Below are positions 8,609 through 16,860 of a stretch of 64,000 nt of DNA, in pieces; position 1 is the first letter of the stretch; the number at the start of each line of letters is the position of its first letter. The stretch is from Streptacidiphilus rugosus AM-16 (GTDB lineage: Bacteria; Actinomycetota; Actinomycetes; Streptomycetales; Streptomycetaceae), in NCBI RefSeq assembly GCF_000744655.1, contig NZ_JQMJ01000004.1, forward strand, positions 6,775,698-6,839,697, written 5' to 3'. The notes under the pieces were generated by a model, which worked only from the letters and a program-made list of their open reading frames with translations, ran no database searches and was not told where the DNA came from. Position numbers and translations under genes: made by a program.

Positions 8609-9289
8609 TCACCTTACTGAGCCCGTCCCCAGGCCCGCCGTCCTGAGCGCGGCGACGGCGCGCGTGACGATGTCGTCGACAGGTCCCACCGCATCGACGG
8701 TGACCAGGAGATCGCGCCCGGCGTAGTGCCGGACGACGGGCGTTTCCAGAGCCTCGTACCTTGCGTACCGCCCGCGGACGCGGTCGTCGGTGTCGTCGTC
8801 ACGTCGGTGGAGCTCACCGCCGCACTCCTGACAGGCGCTGTCGCGGACCGGCGCATCCCCCGTCACCTCGGCAGGGCGGGCCGTGTCGCCGCGACAGACG
8901 CGACGAGCCGTCTGCCGACGGATGCGCCGCTCCAGCTCCTCCTCCGGAAGGTGCAACCGCAGCACGGCGTCCACCGGCAGGCCCCGTTCCTCGAGCAGCG
9001 CGTCCAGCGCGAGCGCCTGGGCGGCGCCGCGCGGGTGCCCGTCCAGAAGGAAGTCCGTGGGAACAGCGCGATCGAGGTGGTCCCGGACGACCTCGGTGGT
9101 CATCGCGTCCGGGAACGGCCGTCCCGCGTTGAAGATCGCCGCGGATCTGATGCCCAGGTCGGTGCCCCGGCGGAGGTGAGCACGCAGGAGATCGCCGAAG
9201 CGGACGTGCGGCACCCCGAGGGCCTTCGCCAATGGGACGGCCGGGGATCGCCCCTCCCATGCCGGCGGTTCCAGCAGGACGACGCGCAT
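8609..9289 (-). CDS. Adenylate-kinase-like protein lacking the Walker A lysine
   Basis: This ~226-aa protein (from ATG 9289) follows the adenylate kinase layout. VPHVRFGDLLRAHLRRGTDLG (with a break) corresponds to the NMP-binding segment, FLLDGHPRGAAQALALDALL to the FLLDGFPR motif, and RRIRRQTARRVCRG opens a LID-like insert with a CxxC (C153, C156). The P-loop GxPGxGKGT is replaced by EPPAWEGRSP: the lysine and key glycines are gone. Normal phosphoryl transfer therefore looks unlikely, and a pseudoenzyme or altered nucleotide-binding role fits better. The frame also opens at ATG 9385; I prefer 9289 because it matches Adk length and has GGGAG upstream. It sits between pbpA and rbsK on the same strand. 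Confidence 0.75.
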   Translation of the reverse strand: MRVVLLEPPAWEGRSPAVPLAKALGVPHVRFGDLLRAHLRRGTDLGIRSAAIFNAGRPFPDAMTTEVVRDHLDRAVPTDFLLDGHPRGAAQALALDALLEERGLPVDAVLRLHLPEEELERRIRRQTARRVCRGDTARPAEVTGDAPVRDSACQECGGELHRRDDDTDDRVRGRYARYEALETPVVRHYAGRDLLVTVDAVGPVDDIVTRAVAALRTAGLGTGSVR

Positions 9290-9406
9290 CGGCTCACCAA
9301 CTCCCGGATTCGACTCGGACGTCGGGCCCTCCGGGCCGGATGGCTCGCCCTCGGACACGGTCGCAGCATGCCCGGTGCCGGGCATCGGCGTCAGCCGAAA
9401 ATCCGC

Positions 9407-10936
9407 TCAGCTGTTCAGGACCGCCTGCATGACCGCCTTGGCGATCGGCGCGGCCAGACCACCGCCGCTGATGTCGGCGCGGTTGGCGTTGCTGTCCTCG
9501 ATCACCACGGCGACCGCCACCGGCGAAGCCGCGGACGCGCTCGGTTTGGCGTAGGAGATGAACCACGCGTACGGCGTACCGCTGTTGCCGACGCCGTTCT
9601 GGGCGGTGCCGGTCTTGCCGCCGACGATCGCACCGGAGATCTGCGCGTTGGTGCCGGTGCCGTTCTCGACCACGTTCACCATCGCCTGCTGGATCTCCGC
9701 GGCGACGTCCGCGGAGACCGGCCGGCCGAACTGCTTGTCGCCGAAGGTCTGCACCGTCGACCCGTCGCTGCGGGTGACCTTGTCCAGCAGCCTCGGCTGC
9801 ATGAGCACGCCGTTGTCGGCGACCGCCGCCGCGACCTCCGCCATCTCCAGCGGCGTCGCCGCAGTGTCGTACTGGCCGATGGAGGAGAGCGCGAGAAAGG
9901 CCTCGCTGGTCAGGTCGGCGTCGAAGTTGCTCTTCACGACGCCGACCGGCACCGTCTGGCCGGTCTGGTTGAAGCCGAACGCCTCCGCCGTCTTCACCAT
10001 GTTCTTCGCTCCCACGTCCACTCCGACCTTGCCGAAGACGGTGTTGCAGGAGACCTGGAGCGCGTATTCGAGCGTGGCGTTCAGGCACGCGTCGCTCGCC
10101 GACTCGTTGGTGAGCGCGTGGTCGGTGTCCTTGGGCGTGTACGGGTTCGGTGAGTCGGTGGGCACGTCGATCCCGCTGTAGAGCCCGGTCTGCAGCGCCG
10201 CTGCCAGCGTGACCACCTTGAAGGTCGAGCCCGGCGGATACGTCTGCCGCAGGGCCCGGTTGAGCATCGGCTGGGTGCTGTCCGCGTTCAGCCTCGTCCA
10301 GTCGGCCGTCGTGGCCGGCCCGGTCCCGGTGATCCCGTTCGGGTCGTAGGACGGGGTGCTCGCCAGCGCCAGGATCCGGCCGGTGGCGGGGTCGAGCGCG
10401 GCCACGGCGCCGCGCTTGGAGCCGAGGCCCTGGAACGCCGCCTGCTGCGCCTTGGAGTTGATCGTGGTGAAGACGTTCCCGCCGGGCACCGAGGCCCGTG
10501 AGATCTCGTCCCAGAGCGGTCGCGTCGAGAGGCGGCTGTCCTGGCCGGTCAGCACGTCGTTCTCCACGCCTTCGACCAGGGTGTTGCCGTAGGTCTGCGA
10601 GGAGAAGCCGGTCACCGGGGCGTAGAGCGGACCGTCGGTGTAGGTGCGCTGGTAGGCGTAGATGCCGCCGGTCTGCTTCGAGCCGGTGACGGTCCGGCCG
10701 GCGACGAGGATGTTGCCGCGCGGCTGGCTGTAACGGGCGATGACGCTGCGCTGGTTCGCCGCGTCGTCGTTGAGGGACTTCGCCTGGAAGACCTGCAGGC
10801 GTGTGCAGTTGAGGAGCAGCAGCAGGACCAGGGCCAGGCAGAACAGGCCCGCCCTGCGCCCGGTCCGGCTCAGGGACAGCCGGACGGCGCCGGCGGGCGG
10901 GGTCGTCTGCGGCGGCTTCGGTGTCTTTCGGCTCAT
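9407..10936 (-). CDS. pbpA: Class B penicillin-binding protein (transpeptidase), PbpA type
   Basis: This 509-aa membrane-anchored peptidoglycan transpeptidase has one N-terminal TM helix (~28-45) and an outer dimerisation region. The catalytic domain carries S237-x-x-K (STFK), S296-C-N and K441-T-G-T. The ATG overlaps the RodA stop by 4 bp, so a SEDS polymerase/bPBP pair is made together. In actinobacteria one such pair sits beside pknA/pknB. Here neither FHA genes nor kinases flank it, so this may be the additional sporulation-associated pair known in streptomycetes (inferred from context only). Confidence 0.92.
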   Translation of the reverse strand: MSRKTPKPPQTTPPAGAVRLSLSRTGRRAGLFCLALVLLLLLNCTRLQVFQAKSLNDDAANQRSVIARYSQPRGNILVAGRTVTGSKQTGGIYAYQRTYTDGPLYAPVTGFSSQTYGNTLVEGVENDVLTGQDSRLSTRPLWDEISRASVPGGNVFTTINSKAQQAAFQGLGSKRGAVAALDPATGRILALASTPSYDPNGITGTGPATTADWTRLNADSTQPMLNRALRQTYPPGSTFKVVTLAAALQTGLYSGIDVPTDSPNPYTPKDTDHALTNESASDACLNATLEYALQVSCNTVFGKVGVDVGAKNMVKTAEAFGFNQTGQTVPVGVVKSNFDADLTSEAFLALSSIGQYDTAATPLEMAEVAAAVADNGVLMQPRLLDKVTRSDGSTVQTFGDKQFGRPVSADVAAEIQQAMVNVVENGTGTNAQISGAIVGGKTGTAQNGVGNSGTPYAWFISYAKPSASAASPVAVAVVIEDSNANRADISGGGLAAPIAKAVMQAVLNS

Positions 10937-12423
10937 GGCTGCGGCACCGCCTGCGTCTCCTCGCCGTCCGGTCCCTCGTCACGGCCGTCCCCCGCGGAGT
11001 GCCCGCGCTGCGCCGGGTCCGCGCCCTCCGCCCGGACGGCCCGGCCCGGGCTGTCGGGCGTCGGTGCGACGATCAGCGGGACCGGCGGCTCCGGGCGGCG
11101 GGCCGCGTCGCTGAGCTTCACGAGCAGGGCGATCAGGATCCAGTTGGTCACCAGCGAGGAGCCGCCCTGGGCCAGGAACGGCATGGTCATCCCGGTCAAC
11201 GGGATCAGGTCGGTGACGCCGCCCGCGACCACGAAGACCTGGAGCGCGAGCAGCGTGGCCAGGCCGATGGCGAGCAGCCGACCGAAGGGGTCGCGCAGCA
11301 GCCGGCCGGTGCGGTACCCGCGGACCACCAGGATGGCGTAGAGCAGGAAGAGCGCCGCGAGACCGACCAGCCCGAGCTCCTCGCCGAAGGTCGCCAGGAT
11401 CCAGTCCGACTTCATGGCGAAACCGATCAGGTACGAGTGACCGAGCCCGAGGCCGGTGCCGAGCATCCCGCCCGCGGCGAAGGAAAAGAGCGACTGGGCC
11501 AGTTGGCTCGGGCCCTTGCCCTGGTGGATCGTCCGCATCGGATCGAGCCAGTCCACGAAGCGCACGTGGACATGCGGTTCCCAGAGCGCGACGGGCACGA
11601 CGGCGAGGCCCACCATCAGCAGCCCGACGGCGATCCAGCCGGTCCGGCCGGTGGCCACATAGAGCATGATCACGAACAGTCCGAAGAAGATCAGCAGGGT
11701 GCCCAGGTCCTGCTCGAGAAAGAGGATCGCCGCACTGGCCAGCCAGATCACCACGATCGGACCGAGGTTACGGCCGCGGGGCAGCTCCAGCTTCCAGACC
11801 TTGCGGCCCGTCAGCGCGAGCGCGTCGCGATGCACGGCGAGGTAGGCGGCGAAGAAGATCGCCAGAGCGATCTTCGCGAGCTCTCCCGGCTGGAAGGAGA
11901 GCGGCCCGATCTTGATCCAGATCTTGGCGCCGTAGACGGACGGCAGGAAGATCGGGACGATCATCAGCAACAGGGTGGCGAAGGCCAGCACGTAGGCGTA
12001 GCGCTGGAGGATCCGGTAGTCGCGGAGCAGCAGCACGACGGCGCTGAAGAGCAGCACGCCGATGGTCGACCAGATCAGCTGGGAAGGGGCCGAGGAGTTG
12101 CCGGGGGTGGCCCGGTCGAGCCGGTAGATCACCACCAGCCCAAGCCCGTTCAGCAGCACCGCGATCGGCAGCAGCAGCGGGTCGGCGTAGGCGGCCCGCA
12201 GCCGGACGCACAGATGCGCGATCAGCGCGAGCGCCCCGAGGCTCAGCCCGTACCTGAGGGTGTCGGCGGGCACCTTGCCGTCGAGGTTGTAGCCGACGTC
12301 GGCGTACCCGTACGCGGCGATGGCCACCGCCACGACCACCAGGACGAGTTCGACCCAACGCCGGCGGGGGGCCTTCGCCGCCTCGGGAGCGGGAGGCGTC
12401 GCCTGGGCGGCGGTCGCTGCCAT
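10933..12423 (-). CDS. SEDS peptidoglycan glycosyltransferase (RodA/FtsW family)
   Basis: This 496-aa integral membrane protein has about 12 TM segments. The SEDS hallmark stretch GPLSFQPGELAKIALAIFFA and C-terminal LIPLTGMTMPFLAQGGSSLV are both present. SEDS proteins polymerise lipid II into glycan strands and work with a class B PBP; the partner is encoded immediately downstream with an ATGA overlap. A Pro/Glu-rich cytoplasmic tail of ~50 residues follows the last helix. Whether it acts in elongation or division cannot be decided from sequence. Confidence 0.92.
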   Translation of the reverse strand: MAATAAQATPPAPEAAKAPRRRWVELVLVVVAVAIAAYGYADVGYNLDGKVPADTLRYGLSLGALALIAHLCVRLRAAYADPLLLPIAVLLNGLGLVVIYRLDRATPGNSSAPSQLIWSTIGVLLFSAVVLLLRDYRILQRYAYVLAFATLLLMIVPIFLPSVYGAKIWIKIGPLSFQPGELAKIALAIFFAAYLAVHRDALALTGRKVWKLELPRGRNLGPIVVIWLASAAILFLEQDLGTLLIFFGLFVIMLYVATGRTGWIAVGLLMVGLAVVPVALWEPHVHVRFVDWLDPMRTIHQGKGPSQLAQSLFSFAAGGMLGTGLGLGHSYLIGFAMKSDWILATFGEELGLVGLAALFLLYAILVVRGYRTGRLLRDPFGRLLAIGLATLLALQVFVVAGGVTDLIPLTGMTMPFLAQGGSSLVTNWILIALLVKLSDAARRPEPPVPLIVAPTPDSPGRAVRAEGADPAQRGHSAGDGRDEGPDGEETQAVPQP

Positions 12424-12482
12424 GGGGTCGCCTCGATCGTCTCGTCAGGAGTCGGGTCCGGCCTGCCGCGCGGAACGCGCGT

Positions 12483-12506
12483 GGGCCTCCCCAGGCGGGG
12501 AGGCCC
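12483..12506 (-). terminator. Hairpin terminator after the DUF1269 gene
   Basis: GGGCCTCCCC and GGGGAGGCCC form a perfect 10-bp stem with an AGGC loop, 21 bases past the DUF1269 stop and before the rodA-like start. Confidence 0.75.
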
Positions 12507-12526
12507 CTCGCTCGTCGCCGCAGGGC

Positions 12527-13027
12527 TCAGACCGCGTGGGCGGCGGCCGCGGCGGCCGCCTCCTTGAGGTGCTCCTCGTCGGCCGGGCTGAGTGAGGTCT
12601 GGATGATCTGGCCGCCGAAGGGCGCGAGTTCGGGCAGGACCTTCTCCGTCACCGCGTCGCTGACCAGCGTGAACACCGCGGCCGAACCGGCCACCAGCTG
12701 GGCGCCCACCTTGCGCATGAAGTCGTCGTCGACCCCGAAGTCCTGAGCGGAGCCGACCGCCGCGCCGGTGGCGCCGCCGATCGCCGCACCCAGGAACGGC
12801 ATGAAGAAGAGCAGCCCGATCAGACCGCCCCAGAGCGCGCCGCCCGCCGCGCCGGCGCCCGTGGTGCTGACAGCCTGGTGCAGCTTCACCTTTCCGTCCG
12901 ACCGGCGTTCGACGACGACCGCGTCCTCGACCTTGATCAGCTTCTGCTTCTGCAGCTCGACCAGCTTGCTCCTGACCTGCTGGGCGGTGGCCACGTCGGG
13001 GTAGGCGACAGCGATGAGGTTGCTCAC
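12527..13027 (-). CDS. DUF1269-family membrane protein
   Basis: This 166-aa protein has a ferredoxin-like N-terminal part (residues 1-50). A Gly/Ala-rich hydrophobic hairpin follows (~55-95, GAAGGALWGGLIGLLFFMPF), then a C-terminal domain ending in an Ala-rich helix. This is the layout of DUF1269 proteins found across actinobacteria and often linked to stress; molecular function is unknown. GTG start with AAGGGAAT upstream. It has its own terminator, so it is monocistronic. Confidence 0.85.
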   Translation of the reverse strand: MSNLIAVAYPDVATAQQVRSKLVELQKQKLIKVEDAVVVERRSDGKVKLHQAVSTTGAGAAGGALWGGLIGLLFFMPFLGAAIGGATGAAVGSAQDFGVDDDFMRKVGAQLVAGSAAVFTLVSDAVTEKVLPELAPFGGQIIQTSLSPADEEHLKEAAAAAAAHAV

Positions 13028-13094
13028 AGGGATTCCCTTCCAGGCGTCGATCTACCTGGGAATCTACCTAGACGCTCCGGATTTGTCCGATTTG

Positions 13095-14552
13095 TTATCC
13101 GCGTGTCGCGCCGCGCACGACCTGACCCACGATCTCCGCGCGGAGGGAGAGCGTCGGGGCACTCGCGTCGGCGCCGTCCGGGGCCAGGGTGAAGCCGATC
13201 TCCGCGCCGCCCCCCGGGCGGTTCCGTGCGAACACCTCGCCGCCGTGCTCCTCCGCCACCTCGCGGACGATCGACAGGCCCAGCCCGGAGCCGGGCAGGC
13301 TGCGCGCCGCCGTGGCCCGGTAGAAGCGGTCGAAGATCCGCTCCAGGTCCTCCGGTTCGAGGCCGGGTCCGCGGTCCAGCACGGTGATCCGGTCCGCACG
13401 GATCTCGACCGTGATCTCCGACGGACCCGAGGAGAACTTCGCGGCGTTCTCGACCAGATTGGTCAGCGCACGCTGGAGCGCCTGCGGTCGCACCGAGAGC
13501 TCCACATGCTCGGCGTCGACGGCGATCTCGCGGCCGGTCCGACGCCGGGTCAGGTCCGCGACCCGCTCGGCGAGCTCGTCCAGCCCGGTCATGGCGGGCT
13601 GCTCGGTGCTGCGCCGGTCGTTGGCCAGCTCGACCAGCTCGTTGACCAGGATGGTCAGCTCCCTGGTCTCCGTCTCCAGATCGTCCAGGAGCGCGGCCCG
13701 GGAGCTGTGCGAGAGCCGATCCATCCGGCGCAGCGCGGCGATGTTGGTGCGCAGCGAGGTCAGCGGGGTCCGCAGTTCGTGTCCGGCGTCCTGGACCAGG
13801 CGGCGCTGGTCGTCCTGGGACCGGGCCAGCCGGCCCAGCATGTCGTCGAAGGCGCGCGCCAGTCGGCCGATCTCGTCCCGGCCGCGCTGCGGCACGTCCA
13901 GGGTGAGCTCGCCCGTCGCGGCGACCTGCTCGGCGGTGGCCGTCAGCCGCACCAGACGGCGGGTGATCCGCCCGGCCACCCACCAGCCCGCGGCCCCCGC
14001 GGCGATGATGACGGCACCCGCCGTGAGCGCGATCCGGATCATCAGCGCGTCCAGCAGGTCGTCGGTGGCACTGAGCCGCTCGGCGATCATGACGGCGCCG
14101 CGGCCGCCGCCCAGCGAGACCGTGACCACGTGGTACCGGTCGCCACCGGTGAACTCGGTGATGTTCCGCGTCTTGCCGGGTGTGCGGGTGCGGGCGAGCT
14201 GCTGGTCCTGGCGGGCGACCGGCAACGGGTCCGGCTTGCCCCACTGGATGACCTCGCCGTCCGGCCCGAGGACCTGGACGCCGATGTCGCCGGAGTGGGT
14301 CAGCTGGTCGACCAGCTGCTCCTTGCTCGCCGGGTTGGCCGTGAAGTCACGGGCCGACAGGTTGAGCGTCTCGGCGTCGCCCTCCAGCGTGGCCAGCGAC
14401 TGCTGGAAGTCCTTGGCCCGGTCGCTGCGGATCAGCGTCGCGGCGGAACTGTAGCCGAGGGCGCCGACGAGCACCGCCACCAGCGCCGCCAGCGCGGCGA
14501 AGGCGACGGCGAAGCGGACCCGCAGGCCCACGTTGGCCCGCAGCCGACTCAC
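13095..14552 (-). CDS. HAMP-containing sensor histidine kinase (MprB-like)
   Basis: This is a 485-aa kinase. It has TM1 at ~12-33, an extracytoplasmic sensor of ~135 residues, TM2 at ~172-193 and a HAMP linker (~195-250). HisKA follows with H258 in QDAGHELRTPLTSLR, then an HATPase with N-box LTNLVENAAKF, DRGPGLEPEDLERIFDRFYR and GSGLGLSIV. The architecture matches MprB-type kinases for envelope stress. Its GTG overlaps the response-regulator stop by 4 bp, so the pair is coupled. Confidence 0.94.
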   Translation of the reverse strand: MSRLRANVGLRVRFAVAFAALAALVAVLVGALGYSSAATLIRSDRAKDFQQSLATLEGDAETLNLSARDFTANPASKEQLVDQLTHSGDIGVQVLGPDGEVIQWGKPDPLPVARQDQQLARTRTPGKTRNITEFTGGDRYHVVTVSLGGGRGAVMIAERLSATDDLLDALMIRIALTAGAVIIAAGAAGWWVAGRITRRLVRLTATAEQVAATGELTLDVPQRGRDEIGRLARAFDDMLGRLARSQDDQRRLVQDAGHELRTPLTSLRTNIAALRRMDRLSHSSRAALLDDLETETRELTILVNELVELANDRRSTEQPAMTGLDELAERVADLTRRRTGREIAVDAEHVELSVRPQALQRALTNLVENAAKFSSGPSEITVEIRADRITVLDRGPGLEPEDLERIFDRFYRATAARSLPGSGLGLSIVREVAEEHGGEVFARNRPGGGAEIGFTLAPDGADASAPTLSLRAEIVGQVVRGATRG

Positions 14553-15298
14553 GGCTCACGCAGGGTGTAGCCGACGCCCCGGACGGTGTGGATCAGCGGC
14601 GTGCGCCCCGGGGTGTCCAGCTTCCGGCGCAGATAGCCGATGTAGACGGCGAGGTTCTTGGAGCCGGGGCCGAAGTCGTAGCCCCAGATCCGGTCGTAGA
14701 CCGTGCTGTGGTCGAGCACGATCCCGGCGTTGCGGGCGAGCAGCTCCAGCAGGTCGTACTCGGTGCGGGAGAGCTGGATCTCCCCGCCGGCCCGCCAGAC
14801 CCGCCGTGCGGTCGGGTCGATGCGCAGGTCGTCGACCTCGATCAGCTCGTGCCCGACCAGGCCGATCTCGCCCCCCGCGGCGCCCGGCTCGACCGCCGCG
14901 GCGGGCACCGCCGCCCGGCGCAGCAGGGCCCGCAGGCGGGCCAGCAGCTCCTCGGCCTCGAAGGGCTTCAGCATGTAGTCGTCCGCGCCGGCGTCCAGCC
15001 CGGCCACCCGGTCGGAGGTCTCCACCCGGGCGGTCAGCATCAGGATCGGCACGTTGTCGCCCTCGGCCCGGAGCACCCGGCAGACGGCGAGTCCGTCGAT
15101 GCCCGGCATCATGACGTCCAGCACCAGCACATCGGGGCGTTGCTTGTGCACCGAGGCCAGCGCCTCGATGCCGTCGGACACCGGGGTCACCTGGTAACCC
15201 TCCAGGGTCAGCAGGCGGTCCAGCGAATCGCGAATGGCCCGGTCGTCCTCGGCCAGCAGAACAGTCGACGTCACACATCCGATTGTCCACGACGGCAT
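14549..15298 (-). CDS. OmpR/PhoB-family response regulator (MprA-like)
   Basis: The N-terminal receiver has D61 in VLVLDVMMPGIDG and the K of DDYMLKPFEAEELL. The C-terminal winged helix (~150-248) has TEYDLLELLARNAGIVLDHS and the wing YLRRKLDTPGRTPLIHTVRGVGYTLR. With the ATG at 15298 it is 249 aa. A GTG eight codons inside (15274, VTSTVLLAEDD) is an equally good start. It is the first gene of a two-gene operon with the kinase. MprA-like regulators usually act on envelope-stress genes; the targets here are unknown. Confidence 0.94.
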   Translation of the reverse strand: MPSWTIGCVTSTVLLAEDDRAIRDSLDRLLTLEGYQVTPVSDGIEALASVHKQRPDVLVLDVMMPGIDGLAVCRVLRAEGDNVPILMLTARVETSDRVAGLDAGADDYMLKPFEAEELLARLRALLRRAAVPAAAVEPGAAGGEIGLVGHELIEVDDLRIDPTARRVWRAGGEIQLSRTEYDLLELLARNAGIVLDHSTVYDRIWGYDFGPGSKNLAVYIGYLRRKLDTPGRTPLIHTVRGVGYTLREP

Positions 15299-15384
15299 GA
15301 GGAACTGGTAAGAGCCCTTCTGCCCCTTGGCTCCCGTGGTCCCTCATGCCCCCGTCATGCCCCTTGGGGCCCTGCTCCGCAGGC

Positions 15385-15669
15385 TCAGCCCGAATGGACC
15401 GTGAGCACCGCGCCGTCGATCTCGACCCGACGGGTGCGACTGAGGTCGCCCCGGCGAAGCGCGTCGAGACAGCGCCGGAAGAGCAGCATCTCCGCCGTGT
15501 CCAGCACGGCGGCGGCGAGATCGAGAACCCCTTCGAGGGCCTCGTCCGTCAGTTCGGCGGGCAGCTCACCGGAGAGCAGCACCACCGATTCCCCAGAGCG
15601 GCCCCGTACCACCGCGGTGGTGGGGCCTCCTTGCACGACCAGCACGTATCCCCCTGGCCTTCGCACCAT
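15385..15669 (-). CDS. Small hypothetical protein
   Basis: From ATG 15669 this is a 94-aa acidic, Leu/Val-rich soluble protein. It has a beta-rich start (YVLVVQGGPTTAVVRGRSG), a helical middle (DEALEGVLDLAAAVLDTAEMLLFRRC) and a short beta end. I do not recognise the family. The frame extends upstream to 15795, but that part is Cys/Arg-rich and unlike coding sequence. No strong ribosome-binding site is visible, so the start is uncertain. It lies alone upstream of the OmpR-type regulator. Confidence 0.5.
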   Translation of the reverse strand: MVRRPGGYVLVVQGGPTTAVVRGRSGESVVLLSGELPAELTDEALEGVLDLAAAVLDTAEMLLFRRCLDALRRGDLSRTRRVEIDGAVLTVHSG

Positions 15670-15831
15670 TGAGCCACAGCGGCCACCGGTGTTTCCGGGG
15701 TCCCTGTGGCAGACGACGCTAGCCCGCTTCGGTGTCCCGAGCCCCTGGCAATCGCCGAATTCGCTCTTTCCGGTCGAAGGCGGACAGCGGTGCAACCATT
15801 TCCGACGCCCGAGCGTCCATACGCGACCACG

Positions 15832-15849
15832 CGCTCGCGTGCGCGAGCG
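15832..15849 (-). terminator. Hairpin after the XRE regulator gene
   Basis: CGCTCGCG and CGCGAGCG form a perfect 8-bp stem with a 2-base loop, about 50 bases past the XRE stop. Short, so moderate confidence. Confidence 0.45.
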
Positions 15850-15900
15850 ACGGCCCGCGCACGGGGACCGGTGGAGCGCGGGAGCACCCGGGACGCCGGG

Positions 15901-16278
15901 TCAGTCGCCGGCGCCGCCCTCCGGCTGGCGGCCGCGCTCCAGCAGCGACTCGACGAGCGCGGCGACGTGCCGGCGGTCGTGCGCGGACAACTGCTGGACG
16001 CTGGCGATCAGGACGTCCACCTCGGGATCGGGGTCCGCCTGGTACAGGTGGATCCCGCAGGCCTCGGCGGCGGCGCGGCGGACCGTGTCCAGCGGCAGCT
16101 CGAGACCCCGGGCCAGCCCTTCGAGGGTGCTCGGCTGCGGCATTCTGACCAGCCGTTCCGACGTGGCCAGGTGGTGCACGGTGGAGCGCGGGATCTCACC
16201 TCGACGGGCGACCTCGCCGTAGGACCAGCCCTGCCGGTCCAGCCGCTCGCGCATCAGCACCTGTAGCGCGTTGGACAC
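15901..16278 (-). CDS. XRE-like helix-turn-helix regulator
   Basis: This is a 125-aa protein. Residues ~8-70 form a Cro/C1-type HTH (GWSYGEVARRGEIPRSTVHH is the recognition region), followed by an Ala-rich helical part and a C-terminal helix pair (HDRRHVAALVESLLERGRQ). I set the start at GTG 16278 because GGGAGGGAGT lies 6 bases before it; a longer frame to 16377 lacks such a site. It is divergent from the two-peptide/M50 locus and faces a promoter region with two tandem dyads, so it is the obvious candidate regulator of that locus (inferred). Confidence 0.8.
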   Translation of the reverse strand: MSNALQVLMRERLDRQGWSYGEVARRGEIPRSTVHHLATSERLVRMPQPSTLEGLARGLELPLDTVRRAAAEACGIHLYQADPDPEVDVLIASVQQLSAHDRRHVAALVESLLERGRQPEGGAGD

Positions 16279-16424
16279 CCGGACTCCCTCCCTCGTGCTC
16301 CTCGTGACAGCGGTACGCGGGCTCGATTCTAGGGCGATCACGCCTCCTTGAGCGGGGACATACGGGCTCACCTGCACATTTCAGCCTGTTACTGGTCTGT
16401 TACAGAGCGTCGCGACGAAAGTGC

Positions 16425-16454
16425 TTGCGCGGCGCCGAATCCGCCGACTACTGT
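16425..16454 (+). promoter_or_regulatory. Candidate promoter of the two-peptide locus
   Basis: TTGCGC (16425-16430) and TACTGT (16449-16454) are 18 bp apart, about 70 bp before the first peptide start. The -10 box runs into the first of two dyads, fitting a repressible promoter. A direct repeat TGTTAC (16387-16392 and 16398-16403) lies just upstream. Confidence 0.45.
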
Positions 16455-16491
16455 CCAATCTCGTTGGACACGGCGTCCGACACGATTGGAC
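16453..16491. promoter_or_regulatory. Two tandem 17-bp dyads (GTCC-N9-GGAC), candidate operators
   Basis: GTCCAATCTCGTTGGAC (16453-16469) and GTCCGACACGATTGGAC (16475-16491) share both arms and most of the centre, and start 22 bp apart, two helical turns. The first extends to a perfect TGTCCAA-N5-TTGGACA. They lie between the putative -10 box and the first peptide gene, a position suited to repression. Binding by the divergent XRE protein is a guess. Confidence 0.6.
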
Positions 16492-16523
16492 GGACGCCGC
16501 CGCTGCTACCCCGAGGGGGACTC

Positions 16524-16736
16524 ATGAGCATGGACATGTACGAGCTGGAGGCCGAGTCGGCCGAGCTGCTGCCGGGCCGCGAGGCGCTGGGCCGGCTGAA
16601 GTTCAGCTTCACCAAGACGGTCACCAAGCACGTCGTGAACGTCAACGCGCACAACAACTCCAGCGCGCTGAACGTCGACTCGGACTGCGCCACCGCCGCC
16701 TCGGACGCGCAGCAGTCGATCGTCATCCACCAGTAG
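16524..16736 (+). CDS. Small peptide 1, putative RiPP-like precursor
   Basis: This is a 70-aa peptide. Residues 1-33 are an acidic, helix-prone part (MSMDMYELEAESAELLPG, then REALGRLKFSFTKTV). Residues 34-70 are rich in Asn, Ser, Ala, Val and His, with one Cys (C55), ending SIVIHQ. There is no signal peptide or double-Gly site. Start fixed by GAGGGGGA four bases before the ATG. A second gene 125 bp downstream encodes a close paralogue, and an RRE/M50 membrane protease follows. The N-terminal half is nearly identical in both peptides while the C-terminal half varies, as in leader/core precursors. That reading is inference; I do not recognise the family. Confidence 0.75.
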   Translation: MSMDMYELEAESAELLPGREALGRLKFSFTKTVTKHVVNVNAHNNSSALNVDSDCATAASDAQQSIVIHQ

Positions 16737-16860
16737 TCCGGGTCCCGACCCACCGCACCGCACGCCGGCCCGGCCGCACACCGGACCGTCGGAACGCCGG
16801 GGCCGTCAACCACCCGGCCGCCAGAACACCACCGCAGGTACAGAGAGACAGGAAGAGATC

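Noticed and set aside
7261..8646. Rightward 461-codon frame over the ribokinase gene
   Set aside because: Antisense shadow of a ribokinase with both PfkB signatures.
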